Origin: Sarcocystis neurona
Taxonomy: Eukaryota > Apicomplexa > Conoidasida > Eucoccidiorida > Sarcocystidae
Direction: 5' to 3'
Length of the DNA stretch: 64,000 bases
NCBI GenBank assembly: GCA_000727475.1
Contig: KL647328.1
Span: 248,001 to 312,000 of the forward strand
Below the pieces are notes generated by a model. That model did no database searches, was not told the origin of the DNA, and saw nothing but the letters and a program-made list of their open reading frames with translations. A program made the position numbers and the translations under genes. Below, one piece after another: positions 12,491-24,688 of this stretch. Each line of letters starts with the position of its first letter. The stretch's first letter is position 1.

Positions 12491-13856
12491 CACGTAGTTT
12501 TGCTATCCCATGCGCAGTCCCTCTGCTGAACATAAGGTGCGTCGTAGGGGAGGCGGGGGTGCAACAGCGGAGCAGGGACACTAAACGCTCTTAGGTTGTC
12601 TTGTTACGTCATGTAATATGAGCTCTACTACTCTATGGACTCGAAATCGGAGCACAGGCGGCCTGGATTCGAACCACTCGGCGCACGTTTTCGCTGACGG
12701 CTACATATGAGACCATGAGTAAGAGTCAACACGCTCCTGTAGAATGCGTACGTGTGCTCGCCGCCACGTGTGCAGACAGTTGTACTTATCAAATTCCAAC
12801 AGAGATAGCTGCACACATAGGCACGTACCGAGACAGTGCCTACAAGAGTGCAGGAGGGAGCAACGCGCCACACAAATACGCTTGTTTGCCTGTACGAATT
12901 ACTGATGTAGGCTAGGTGCACTTCTTTTTGAAGACCTATACACAAGCAGTACACGGGGTATAGTCTGGCGTACGCGATAACTGTATTTGACGTAATTTAA
13001 CTCGCGGATGTCATCGGTGTTACAGAACTGCTGCACCGCACCAGTTTTGGAAGCAGTTTGTGTGACGTCTTCTTTTTTTTCAACGAGCAATTTTCTCACA
13101 TGCGGTTATTTACTGGGTTTAAATTATACGTGAGTGCCCCACAGGCATGCTCGTACGCGTGCCTATACGCATGTGTGTGTCTATGTGTCCACTCGGCTGG
13201 CAATAATTCGCCGACGTATTGCGACGTAGGTTATAAATGAAATATTGCACATGTTGACATGTGTACGTGTCTCCATGTTGCGGCCGATACTGTACGTGTA
13301 CGTGAAAGCACTCATGGACAACTCGACTTCGGCGTGGACATATTTTTGACCGTTAAGCTTGGTCTAAGCTCAAGATATAACAGGTGCGAATATGAAAAAA
13401 GCTGATTTGACCCCGTGGGTGTGGAAGTTTTGCAGGACGTGTGTGAACAATTAGTCTGCTTCTATGGGGAGGCGTTAATCCACGCGTCGTAGTTTGCGTT
13501 TGGGCTTGTGTTCATCTAAGATACACCTGGGGCGTGTCTGATGCTCCACAATTTGGCGTGCGCGCATGGAATACGTTCAGGTATGTGGCGGTTGACGTGT
13601 TCGGGTGTTTGTGAGCATCTACCCTGGTTGGTTGCCACAAATTTCTATCTGAACTTGATCTGTCCACGATGCAGATGCGTACGGGTATGAAAGATACCCT
13701 TTCGTGCGTCAGTGTAGTCCTCGCTACGTTTTTGTGTGCTTGATTGCCGCCGCCGCCGCAGGCTGCTGCCGACGAACGGGTTCTTGTCACACATGGCTAG
13801 GCTCGGTGTTGGGAAAGAGAGCAGTAGCCCTGCAGCAGTCGCACCATCAACGCTGA
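12491..13856. other. Intergenic interval between divergent genes
   Basis: This is the presumed promoter interval between the minus-strand gene ending upstream and the plus-strand AP2-like gene. Short open frames exist on both strands but have no consistent composition. One plus-strand frame from 13793 to 14020 (starting MARLGVGKESSSP) may be the true 5' end of the next gene, in a different frame from its neighbour. Confidence 0.4.
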
Positions 13857-14205
13857 AGGCGGGCAGCAGCGGGCGCAGCAGGTGGCATTCTGTTGGCAAC
13901 GTCGGCGCGAGAGGAGAACGCGTGGCACGCAGGGACGAGCAGGGGAGATTTCTTCGAAAGCAGTACAGGAGCGGGCAAGGATGTATGCATGCCAACAGCA
14001 GGTGCGACGAAGAATTATAGAAGCCCCGAAATGTTCCGTTCATTGGTCACTAGTCGGTACTCTACGTGCGACGATGGAGTAGAAGACATTTGTGCTGCTG
14101 TAAACGTCTTTACGACTTGTTCGACAACGAGAGGGGACGCAACCAGTGGACTTTTACGAGCCGCAGCAGAAATTGTCAGTCCAGATGGGGTTTGTGTGCA
14201 AGCAG
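13857..14205 (+). CDS. Candidate 5' exon of the AP2-like protein gene
   Basis: An open frame from 13857 to a TGA at 14229 encodes an Ala-rich start followed by polar sequence with SRGDFFESSTGAGK, NYRSPEMFRSL and AAAEIVSPDGV. A CAG/GTCTCG donor at 14206 would end it in phase 1. The acceptor CACCAG at 14740 is phase 1 in the frame of the large downstream exon, giving a 535-bp intron, close in size to the gene's next intron. The join lands on a Gly codon and keeps the frame open. An overlapping plus-strand frame (13793-14020) is an alternative N-terminus. No initiator Met is fixed. Confidence 0.4.
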
Positions 14206-14676
14206 GTCTCGTCGCTGCAGGGTTTTCGTGACCCCAGACTTTCCATGCAGCAGTGGAATGCCCACCAGTTGCTCATCAGCGTACTAGGCAACTAGTGTAG
14301 AGCAACCTGAGGCGCATTGTTGGGTCTTATTGCATAGCTTCCTTGTCTATGCGGTGAACGGTGGTATATGTATATGGCTTCGTGTGTGCACACGTACGTA
14401 CCCACATGTGTGTGAACCAGCACTCGTATTTCTTTCTCCCTCCTCATGTCACCCGCGCTCTCCATGTCCGGACTGCTGTGTGTAGGGAGTAATGTGCGTA
14501 TGCTTTTGGTGTATCTTGTATTCCCGGGAATCTCTGCTGCTGTGAGGTTACACCGCGCGACTGTTCGGCTAGGCGGCAGCGCGGGCAGCAGCAGTAGCAG
14601 TAGAGCTGTTAACATTTTTTTCAATGCATCCGTGCCAGGTGCTTTGTCGCACTGTTAAGAAGTGATTTACTTGCCA

Positions 14677-17600
14677 ATGTCTTTTCCCGGCACGGCACCA
14701 CGGTCTTGCCACGAGTGGGAAACAGTCTGTGCATCACCAGGACCAAGGGGACTGTCTGAGTCAGAAGGAGCAGGGCAACTATCAGCAGCTCCAGGAGGAA
14801 CAGGGCAACCACCAGCAGCTCCAGTATCACGAGCACCTGCACCTCCAGCCGCCCATGTTAAACCATTAGTAGCAACCGTCGCGGTCACAGGAGAAACGGG
14901 AGATCAAATAATGGCTGCGGCGAAGTCGGCGGTCTGCTCATTTCCTAGCAAAGGAAAGCAGCACGCCGATGCTACCTTTTCACCGAGTAGCGGCGGTCCC
15001 ACGCCCGCAGGAGTTAAGGCTGAGTCCAGTGTATTCATGTTGCCACGCACCTTCCTGAGCCCTGCACTTCGTGCTGTTTCTCCCGCAGTGACATCTCCTG
15101 ATCGTTCGCCCAGCATTCCCGCGCCTGCAGCACCTGCTGTGGTCCCTGATTCCTTGTCGAGTGCTCTAATGCATCCCGTTTTTGGTGGTGATGCTGCGTT
15201 GAATTCCAGCAGTCCCGCCGCTAGAGCGGACTCTCCGACACTTCACACTGCGACCGCAGTAGGGTTTCCTCTTCCAGCAGGTGATGTTTTATGCGGGAAG
15301 TACTTGGATGGAGGAGCGGTTGCGCCTGTGGCAGTCACGCCTCGCGCGGCAGTCACGCCTCGCGCAGCAGCCACTACAGGAGGACCGCCGTCAACGGGAG
15401 TATCAGACGCTGCGCCAACCACGTCGGATGTGCCAACTGCCAGCAGCCAGCGCTCACTACCTTTGGGATCAAACTGGAACGCGGAGCTGGTGGATCCGAT
15501 CGCGAAGTTGTTCGCGAGCAGCGTTGAATCCAAACAACAAGAAGAGATGCAGCAGCCGGAGGCAGAACAGCAGCAGCAAAGTTTGCAGTTTGTGAAGGAC
15601 GGTCACGAGCAACTATCTTTGCAGCAGCAACGGAAACAGCAACGTTTGTTAGCAGACAGTGCAGCGCCCTCTCAGCGCAGCGCAGGGACAGTAATACCGG
15701 CGGCAGGTAACTGTAAGAGACCTGCCAACGCAGTGCTGGAATTGACGCAGGAAGAAATGACAGCTCCTGGTTTCTCCGAAATGGAATCGGTAGTGCAGAC
15801 CCGTTGGGAACGTGCTTCTGGGGATAGTGAGCGGCCGCCGATCGATGTGCAGACAGACTGCGGACGAAGCGACAGCACCGCTACGAATCTTAGTTGCGGG
15901 GCAGACACTTTACAGCCTTTGCGTACTCCAGACGAATATTCCGCAGAGCAAAAGAAGGAGACGAAAACTTTTTCGGCGTCTCATAGCGCCAGCGCGAGCG
16001 TCAGGAAGAGGAGAAGCGGTCCCGGGTGTAGCTCGAGCAGCGACAGCAGTCTAGACGCGTGCAGCACCAGCAGCAGCGGATACGCCCGCAACAGTGTGAC
16101 TGAGACCTGTGACAGCTCGGAGAGGTCAATGGGTTCTGCGAGCAGTAGTTCCCGGCGCGAGAGCAATAACCAGCAGACCGTCTACAGCGATGGTGCCCTG
16201 AGCGGTGCCAAGGAGGCCGCAGATGATATGCGCGCTTGTGGCGGCGGTGCACCTGGGGCGCCCCTGCGTGGGTACGTTGTCGCTCTGTGCCCTGCTGCTG
16301 CTGCTGCAGACTCACCTGCTTCTACTGGGGCACCTACACAGGCGACACTACCTACTCAAGATGCAGTGGCGATGACGCCTGATTCGGAGACAGCAGGCTT
16401 TGCTCTGTCCGAAACAGTGCGTGCTTCCGCAGGAGCACTCACAGTACATCCAATTCCACCAGGCGCAACGGCAGCAGAACACGTGGGGCACTCAGCAGCA
16501 GAGAGGCGGGTGATGATGACCCGGCGCAGAACCACCGACGTGTCCGACTCAGCCGTCGCGCATGTTGCCGCTGGTAAGCTAGCGGAAGCCACAACGACTG
16601 CTGTCCGTTTTTGGTTTGCAAAGGACGTTTTTCGGAGCACAGTGTGTGTACACTGCAAAGTCCGCACACCGGTGTTGCAGCTTCGCAGGTCCGGGCAGCT
16701 TATGTGTGTACTGCTGCGTGTCATCTATTTGAGGCTTGCGCGCCAGTGCTGGTATTTAGACGCCCCTGCGTCCTGTGCTTTTACTGCAGATGCTCACGTT
16801 AATTGTATTGTGTGCGGTGCTTATTACACGAGCAAGCGTCTGAGTCTGCTTGTGCTGCTGAGCGTGCTGTTTCCGTTTCTGCTGCGAGCTGTGGCGCTGT
16901 CAAGGGTGCTCTGTGAACGTGCGCGTCAGGAGCAGGGGTTCAGTGTTTTTGCATGCTGTTTACCCTGGTGCACTTGCTGGTAGGGGGATCGTTCTTTCTG
17001 CGAGTTAACGGGCTATCGCGTTTCCTTGAACTACGCCTTATCTTCTCTGTTACCGTGCTCTGCCACCTTCTTGATCTGGGTGCTGCAGATGCTACTGGTG
17101 ACGTGAATCGTTCTGCTCCATGTAACGTTGACGACCAGCGACAACACCAGCGAGAGCACGAACAACCACAACAGCAGGAGCAGCAGCGGGAGGCAACACT
17201 CTGTCAGGTGCAGCTGGGTACACAGCGGTTGCTGCACGAGCAGCAGTCCGCTATGTCAGACGACTGTCTCCGCACTGCTTCCGCAGGCGAGAAGGGCGGC
17301 ATTATAGCACCACTAGATCGAGTCCCACAGTACGTCGATACTGCACCGAATTTTACCGATAGCATTGCAGTGGACTGCAGCCCGGTCGTTGTCGCCAAAG
17401 CGGAAGAAACAGAAGTGATTCCAGCAACAGCTGCAACAGGCGCAGGAGGCACAGACAGCAGCGATTCGATAATCGCGACTGACGTAACCACCGTCGCAAC
17501 ACGCAGACGGGGGATAAATGTCGCGCCGGATACAAGTGTGCCAGCGGCTGTTGCTGCCCGCACGGCAGAGGATGCAACAGGAGGTGGGATGATGTTATGT

Positions 17601-20600
17601 GACCCACGTGTAGAGCGTGGTGAAGGAGACAGTGGGTGGAAGGCGACACAAGCCGCAGCGACGGCGCCAGCATCATCGCAGCAGGCGGCCGCAGCAGCAA
17701 CGCCAGAAGGATCTACAGTGGCATTCTATGCAGCAGTTGCGCCGGCTGCGGCATCTCCCGTAATAGCGTCAGGATTAGCAACAGCAGAATTGCTGATGTC
17801 TTCTCCGGGTCAGCCAGATGGAACACCTGCACCTGCTGCGGGGGAATCTGCCCTGCTGTGCCACAGCAGCAGTAATGTTGATAAATCTGGTGTGTCTGCG
17901 ATGAGCGCGCGCCGCAGCGTATCCCGCACCGGTGCCGCTTTGGAAGCTGCATCAGCTGCTGCTGCAGCAGCTGGCGTTACACGTTGCAGTCCACGACACA
18001 TCAGGAAGGTAGGTGCCGCAGTGGAGCGCCAACAGCAGCAGCAGCAACGAAGAAGCGTGATGCCGCTTTCCGGAGTCGGCACGACCTTGCTTGCTGCTGG
18101 GTGTACAGTACCACAGTCGACTAATCGATCAGTCGCTGCGCCGAGTGGCTCCACCAGCAGCAAGAACATTTCTTTGAAGAGAAAGACGTGCAGCAACAGT
18201 GGAAAGAGCCGCAGCGGCGGTGGGCGGAGTATCGGTAACTCATCACGGAAGGACGCAGACTCCAACAGCGTCCGCTTCGATGCCTCGTGGTTTCTGCCGC
18301 AGGAGGGCTGGCTGCACTGCGGCTTCCGCCCGCCTTACATCTATCACGGAGGATCGCGGAAAAGGTTGAAGTACTTGCGGAGAGAGGACGAAGCACGGAC
18401 AGGTATTAGTTTGCATGAGTCTGCGTCTTGTCCCGTCTCGGGCCGGCTTGAAACAACGGAAGACGGCGCGTGCCCGCCTGGAGGGAAGGAAGCTCGGGTG
18501 TGTGATGCTGCAGGAGGATCGGTAGTCACAGCAGAAGCAGTCGAAGCGGCAGAGTTGAACTGCGTGTCACGTCACCAGCGCAACACACTGAGTCATATGA
18601 CAAGCAGCAGCGACCCAATCGCAATAGAGGAACGCGGCCACATCAATGAATGGGTACCTGCGAGCAGTGAGGGAAGGTGGCGCTGCATAGAAGGCGCCAG
18701 CGTGCTCGTCAGCAGCAGCGATTCAGAAGACGACGAGGAACTCGACGGATATTTGTCAGATGTTGAGGCTGCGGCCAGGGCACTCGACGACCCCATGTCT
18801 CCCGTTCGACGGCTACACCCACACGAGCGTCCGTACTGCTACGTTTGTGGTCTTCCACGGCGTCCAGCATATAGCAGCTCCAGTTCCAGCAGCGACGACG
18901 TCAGCACAGGAAGCAACAACTGGGGAGGGGCTAGCGGCGTTAGCGATGGCAACAGCAACGTCAGAAGCAACAACAGGATAGGTGCTGCTTGGGAGCCGCT
19001 GTGTGCATGCGCGCCTCGTTCGTTCGGAGAAAACACACTGCAGGGGCGCGCGGGGAAAGGCACACTTCTTTGTCCGCCGGCTGCCACTCCCCTTCGGTAC
19101 ACTTTACACACGCTGTTGCTCAAGCCACCTCCGACACTCGATACGAGCAACACTAACAGTCTTAACAACCAGGCCGCCAGCGGCACCGCTAGCAGCGGCT
19201 GCAGCACCAGTGCGACAAACAGCAACCTAGGCAGTAGCAGCAGCAGCGGCGCGGCCTCCAGCACCATTAGATGTACCAACGTTCAGAGCAGCAGCGGTAC
19301 GCAGGTGAGTGCCAGCAGCCAGCTGTTTGAGCGCCATCAAGACGGCCGCGGCAGTAATCAGGCCGGCAGCAGAATTCGTATTCAAGGTAGCAGCAGCTGC
19401 ACCCGTGCAGGCAACATGTCGAGTAGCTGTCGAAGTGATAGCGGGAATGCTGGCGGCAACAGCAGTACGAGTAACAGCTGTGGTCTTGCGGTAGAAAACT
19501 GTAGTGAGTCCGGGGGTGAGGGAGGTAGCGCTGCTGGCAGCGCCCCTCAAAAGAGGAACAGACGGTTTTGTAGGTGGCGGGACCTAGCCACGTTACAGAA
19601 TTTCTGCGCCCCTCTGGAACAGCTGCAGGACAGTCTCGCAGCAACTGTGGCATCAGCGGCAGCAGCAGGAGCAGCAGCTGGCCGATCCGTTGTCTTCCTT
19701 CCCCGTTTATTCTGGGATCGGGAAACCGACTGCTACGTTGCTTCTTGCCTTGGCTACTGCAGCGCCTCCAGTAGCGACGGCAACACCAGCGGTAGCAGCA
19801 GCGGCGGCGGCGGCAGCTGCAGAAGTGGGGTCGGCGTTGCTGATGGAGACGTGGAGCTGCGGCTGCTGCAGAAGCGCTTCAGCGTGGGATTTCTCGGGGA
19901 CGCGAAAGCCCACTTTTACGCGTGCATGTGGTTGAACTGGCACTACGAGCAAGCGAATGCAGTTCACCGAAAGCAGCAGCAACTGAAGCAGGAGCTTCTG
20001 GAGCAGCAGCAACAGCAGCCACTCCACCTGAGTAAGGGAAAGGGCGGCCTCGTTTCGCAGAGCGGGGGAGCAGGTCCGTTTCGAAAACAGCAAGGCCAGG
20101 GTGTAGCCTCAATGAGCTGGAAAGAGCCTCCGAAAAGCGGCAGCAAATACGGAGCGCCAACAGCAACTGCACCGTGGAAGCAGCAGAAGCCGGAGTCAGA
20201 GGTAGCGGGGTCGGAAGACGAGACAGAAGAAGAGCGAAAGGCACGGCTACGGCAAGAGTCCCTTGCAAGGCAAAAACGCCACAAGCTTGAGCGGCAGCAG
20301 TGGCGACGGCAGCAAGCGCGTCTTGCGCGGCTGTTGCTGCAGCAACAGCAGCAACAGCAACAGCAACAACCGCTCCAGCCGCCACAGCAGCAGCAGCAAC
20401 AGCAGCAACAACAGCAGCAGCGGCACAGCCCTAAACAGCATCAGCAACAGCAGCATCAACAGCAACAAGGACAACACGTCTCCTCTGCTGCGGCTGGTCG
20501 AGCTGGCAACGCAGCAGGTGAACAACTGGGCGCTTCCACCCTGGTCCAAGAGAACCGCATCACAAGAGCAGCAACCAGTAGCACGTCTTACCATTCTCAG

Positions 20601-23161
20601 CAGCACCGATCATCAGGAGAAGCTGTCGGGGCGGTAGGCTCCCTCAAGTCAGCAGCAGGAGCTACGGGAGACAAAATAAGGGATGGAACAACGCAGCTAA
20701 CCGGAAGAGGTGTTACGCCGGGCAGCAGTGGCCGAAAAACAGACGGTGAAATAACTGCTGGTGCAATCACTGCAGGTGCATTCCTGCGTGATACAGCAGC
20801 AGCTGCATCATCGGACGACGGCGTCGCTCCAGCAGCCCTGGACTACAAGACGACATCGTCTGCACCTGCGATATACCACAACACCGCAGAGGCGGTAAAC
20901 AGGGGAACACTGTTGCATTACGGTACAGCAGCAGCAGGGCTCCACGTCCCAGCATGCAGTGCGTCTCCAGGGGGGTCGCGCTTGCATCGCAGGTCGGATG
21001 GCGCACAGACTCCTCCCTTAGCACGAGGTAGCAGCAGAGAGAGCTCGGGTGCGAGCAGCCGAAGCGGAAGCAGCCACAAGGCTAACAGGGCGAGCACGCC
21101 AAGTGGCATCAGCAACAACCGCGGCGGCAGCAGCAGCATTACCGGGAACAACCGCACGTGCAGCGACGGCACCGTGGTAGGCAGCACGAGCAGCCGCAGC
21201 GGCACCGGCAACGCGCAGAGCAGCCGCAGCAGCAGCTTTAGGGGCGGGATGTCGAAGCAAGGCCACTCCAGTTTAATGTCTCCGATGGCAGGAAAGGCGG
21301 TGGGTCAGAGTGCGCCAGGTCAGGCAGCGTTGGGACCTGGTGGAGCTGGTTCTACTGTTGGAGCGGGAAGTGCTGCTGCGTCTGGTGGGACACCGTCTGC
21401 TGCTGCTTTACGGGGTGACGGCGCCGGGAGTTCGACGGTTGTTTCATCGGGGCCGGGCTCCGCTATTTCTACCGCGACTGGTGGAGCACGCCGTGCTGGA
21501 GAGTCGATCGCAGAGAAAGCTGATGCGACATCAGCTTCAGCAGGAGCAGCGCGTGGCAAAGGAAAGGGCCGTGTCAACGCGCGCAAGTGTGCCGTAACGG
21601 TAAAAGCAGCAGCAGCGCCGGAGAAATTACTGCTGTCGAAGGCGAAAAACCGCAGTTCCCCTCCGGTCGCTCCCGCAGCAGCGGCAGCATCAGCAACAAC
21701 GACACCAGCAGGGACGCCAGCAGCGTCGCCAGTAGCGACACCAGTATCAGGAACTGCAGCGGCTACCCCTTCTGTGCCGACTGCAGTAGCACACGCCACT
21801 GCGGCTGCTGCAACGCCAGAATGTGGTTCAGGTGTACAGGCCGCCATGAGTGCTGCGGCTCATACAAGGAGTGCAATTAGGTCAGCCGGTCTGGTTACTA
21901 CCGCTTCTCGTCCGGCGTCTCACTGTGTGCCGGTGGTGGGGGGAGGAGTTGCAACGGGAGGCTACCGGGACGCGGAGGGAGCAACGGCAGGCGGGGAACG
22001 TGGAGATGCGGCGGCGGCAAACACCGCCATCGGGTCAGTTGAGCGCCGCTGTCGCGCTGCCCGCACAAGCCCTCGCTGCGTTTCAGTGGCGACGGGGACA
22101 GGAACAGCAGTGCCAGCAGTTGCTGCTGCGCCGTCAGGGGCAACAGCAGGTTCTACGGCAGCCGTTACTCCGGCAGCGTCGTCACCTGTTGCAGAGACCG
22201 AAAAGAGAAACACGCCACTTGCTGCTTACATTCCGTTGCTGTGCGTCCCCCCTCCTGCCGCTGGGGGGGGCGTCGCGGGAGCGGAATTAACGCCAGCAGC
22301 AGCGGGAGTGAGCAGCACTCGTGGAGGAGGCGGCAGAGGAAGAGGCAGTGGGGCTGTTGTTCTTGGAACTCCGGAGAAACTAAAAATTTCAACAAGAGCT
22401 CACCAGAGGAACTCTGGCAGTGCAGTACTCTCTGGGTCTGCGGCAGGGGTTTGTAACGGCGGGGGCAGTGCTGCGCCGGGTCAACACCAGCAGGGACATC
22501 CGCGCGGAGAGCGGGCAGCAGCAGTATCTGCTGTTGACGCAAGTGCTGTGGTGTGGGGGTCTGCCACGGGGACTGCAGGAGGCAGCAGGATGACCACAGG
22601 ACCGAGCACCACTAAAGACACAGAAGCGGTTGCGGGCCTCGGCAGCTCTCGACAGGCTACGGAGGAGCAACACACAGGGAGAGCAGCGCCAGCAGGAAGA
22701 TCAACAGCAACGGCCACAGAAGGAACACTTTCTGGAGTAGCGGCAGGAGGGGCAGCAGCAGGTGCTGCTGTAAGGGGTGAAGGCAAACCGTGGAAAAGCT
22801 GGGGGAACCCGACGGCGGATGGCCGCCGCTGGGGGGCGGCAGCACGGCAACGGCAATCGCGGCGACAGCGAGAAGCACGGCGATAGCAGCCTCAGCTGCA
22901 CTGCAGTATCGTAGTAGTTCGCCAGAAAAACTGCGGCTGCAGCTGGTGAGGTATGAGGGCCACCTTCAAGCTCACTGTCTTCGGTGCCATCGGGGTGTGT
23001 TGCCGTTTGTGCTGGTGGTTTTTGAGATGACACAATCGTCCATTTTCCCATGTGTGTTGCAGCTCTATGACATGCGTTTTGCTGCACTTGGGAGGCTAGT
23101 GCGTCTGCATAGGGACAGGGAGGCTGCAGCGGCCATGGTCTTCGAGAGGGTTTGCCAGTAG
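14677..23161 (+). CDS. Giant low-complexity protein with divergent AP2-like DNA-binding domain
   Basis: My exon model is 14677 (or 14741 if the upstream exon is used) to 16573, 17089-22769, 22907-22945 and 23063-23161. Phases are 1, 0 and 0, ending in TAG. From the Met at 14677 it gives about 2,571 residues. The first intron has donor GTAAGC and acceptor GCTGCAG, and its interior loses the Ala/Ser bias. The protein is mostly disordered. It begins with an Ala/Pro/Ser/Thr N-terminus. A 45-residue conserved-looking island near 18277-18400 contains GWLHCGFRPPYIYHGG. A Cys pair (YCYVCG) lies near 18838. Long Ser and Asn stretches and then an AP2-like domain follow at about residues 1500-1590. Charged/Gln coiled coil and polyQ follow, then a Ser/Ala/Gly tail. 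ApiAP2 proteins are the main sequence-specific transcription factors of Apicomplexa and typically carry small AP2 domains in very large low-complexity proteins, so a nuclear regulator is likely. The two short 3' exons are weaker calls than the large ones. Confidence 0.75.
16574..17088 (+). other. Intron 1 of the AP2-like gene (515 bp, phase 1)
   Basis: The donor is G/GTAAGC at 16574 and the acceptor is GCTGCAG/AT at 17087-17088. One base of a codon lies upstream and two downstream, joining as GAT (Asp). The upstream frame stays open through most of the intron and stops at 16981-16983. The translated intron is Cys/Leu/Val-rich, unlike both exons, which is why I treat it as spliced out. Confidence 0.65.
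19686..19959 (+). other. Divergent AP2/ERF-like domain
   Basis: The first half is FLPRLFWDRETDCYVASC, matching the ApiAP2 pattern of an aromatic strand, a W-D-R turn and a second strand ending in aromatic-x-A. The second half is LQKRFSVGFLGDAKAHFYA followed by CMWLNWHYEQ, matching the KxFSV strand, the Gly turn and the helix with small residues every three to four positions. A Ser/Gly/Ala-rich insert of about 33 residues separates the halves, where the family normally has a short beta turn. The assignment is by eye. A profile search against PF00847 would settle it. Confidence 0.6.
20340..20475 (+). repeat. Polyglutamine tracts in the AP2-like protein
   Basis: Ten CAG/CAA codons, a PLQPP spacer and twelve more CAG/CAA codons are followed by a Gln/His mix. 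CAA interruptions break the CAG purity. The tract directly follows a charged, helix-prone segment (RLRQESLARQKRHKLERQQ). Confidence 0.95.
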
Positions 23162-24668
23162 TATACGCTGGTGCCGCGCAGAAGGCCGGCGGTTTTGCAG
23201 ACGCAGATGGACAGTTGCACAACCGAAGAATGTGGGGTCGGAAGCAGCCGGCTACGGGGGCGATGAGCTCAACACTGCCGCAGCAGCAGCCGACACCATA
23301 CACGCGAGAGTTCGGCTCCGCCACTATTTTTGGAGAGTAATGAAAGAGGTGCACGCCTGCAGTGCCCGTACAAAGTGCCATGAGTACTTCAGCACCACTA
23401 CACTTGAAGGCGTACCGTTACTACTATGAGATTAGTCATCGACGCACTTCGTGACTCCTTGGCCGGCGACTAATGTGAAAAACGCTGTTGCCAGCCGTGG
23501 TCGGAAACAGGGTCACTGTTGCTGCAGGCATGGCTCTTGTTGCGGAGGCACGGCACCGGCAGACATTGGTGTATGGCCAGTATGTAGTGTTGTCTGTGCT
23601 GCCTCCAGCCTTGCGCGCTAGCTGTGTTGGCCCCTTTAATGAACTTTACCAGTGTAAGCTGCAGCACGCTATCGGGGGTGCTGCCAACGCGTTATCAGCT
23701 GCCACTGCTGTAGCACGTAGGTGCTGCTGCCATTGCGGGAGGTACTGGTGGTTGCTGCTGCTGTGCACCGAAGGAAGCAGCATTGGTTCCCTCTGCCTCT
23801 GTACTGGGAAAGGGGATTTCGAAACACATCCATTGACGGAAAGTAGCGTCAGAGTGTGGTGCTACGGGAACTGCGAGTTTTTTGTGTGCCAGGAAGGGGC
23901 GCTGGAGACGTGCTCTTTTCTGCGTAGGGTTGCTGGAGGGGGATTATCAAGTGAGATCGTACCGGCTTTGATCGCCGTTTTGCGTTACTACTCCCTCAGC
24001 AGCAGACCTCGTTATAAACTTGGTGGGTAGGGAAATATTAACTGTTAGCAACTTTTACTCGTCAGGAATGAGGTGGGGATGTGGTGTTCATGCGGCAGCC
24101 AGCTGTTGGAGTTACCAAGTCTTCTACTCTCGTGAACGCGTTGCTGCGGTTTTGGCTATACGAGTGATTATGTTCGGCGTTCGATGACAGGAGTCTGGTC
24201 CTGTGGTGGAGGGCGGATTCGTGCAAAGTTTCTTGAAAACCGTATGGCAACAGCAGCAGATGTGAGTCTAGATTAGAGTCTGTGTCTGTGTGTCCTTACG
24301 GCGACGTCTCTCTGAATGTATGCATGGATGTACTTCCGCGTTTATCTTCTTTGGGCGGGCGGGCGTAACGTGCAAATTTTTTGAGAGTTGAAGCCTTTCC
24401 CCTTGCAAATACTACAGAAGAATCATTGAATTCTCAGTGAGTTTCTCAACCACATGTGATTGTTAACGTATGTAAGGTAGATCCAGCATGTATATATATG
24501 GAGACACGTTGGAGAGGAGACTTGTGTGGTGTTTGCCATCACTGTCAGTATATGACACGGTGTTTGTGTATGTTATATATGTGGATTATGGACAGATACG
24601 CGATAACAGGTTCGATCTGCAGACAAAGAGAATATGCACTTATGAGTGCGTGGTGTGTATGTGTATAC

Positions 24669-24688
24669 ATATATATATATATATATAT
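24669..24688. repeat. (AT)n microsatellite
   Basis: About ten AT units lie in a region with further TATA-rich and TGTG-rich sequence on both sides. Confidence 0.95.

Noticed and set aside
12661..12690. Sequence resembling a tRNA T-loop on the minus strand (GGTTCGAATCC)
   Set aside because: The five-base T stem does not pair and no acceptor stem or anticodon arm can be built around it.
17204..22786. Many long minus-strand open frames (up to 175 codons) rich in Leu, Ala or Val
   Set aside because: They are antisense shadows of the CAG/GCA/AGC-rich plus-strand exon. Their residues are simply CTG/TGC/GCT readings of the same repeats.
23488..24030. 180-codon plus-strand frame after the AP2-like gene
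   Set aside because: It is Cys/Trp/Leu-rich without charged segments, lies just past the modelled stop, and no splice pair joins it in phase.
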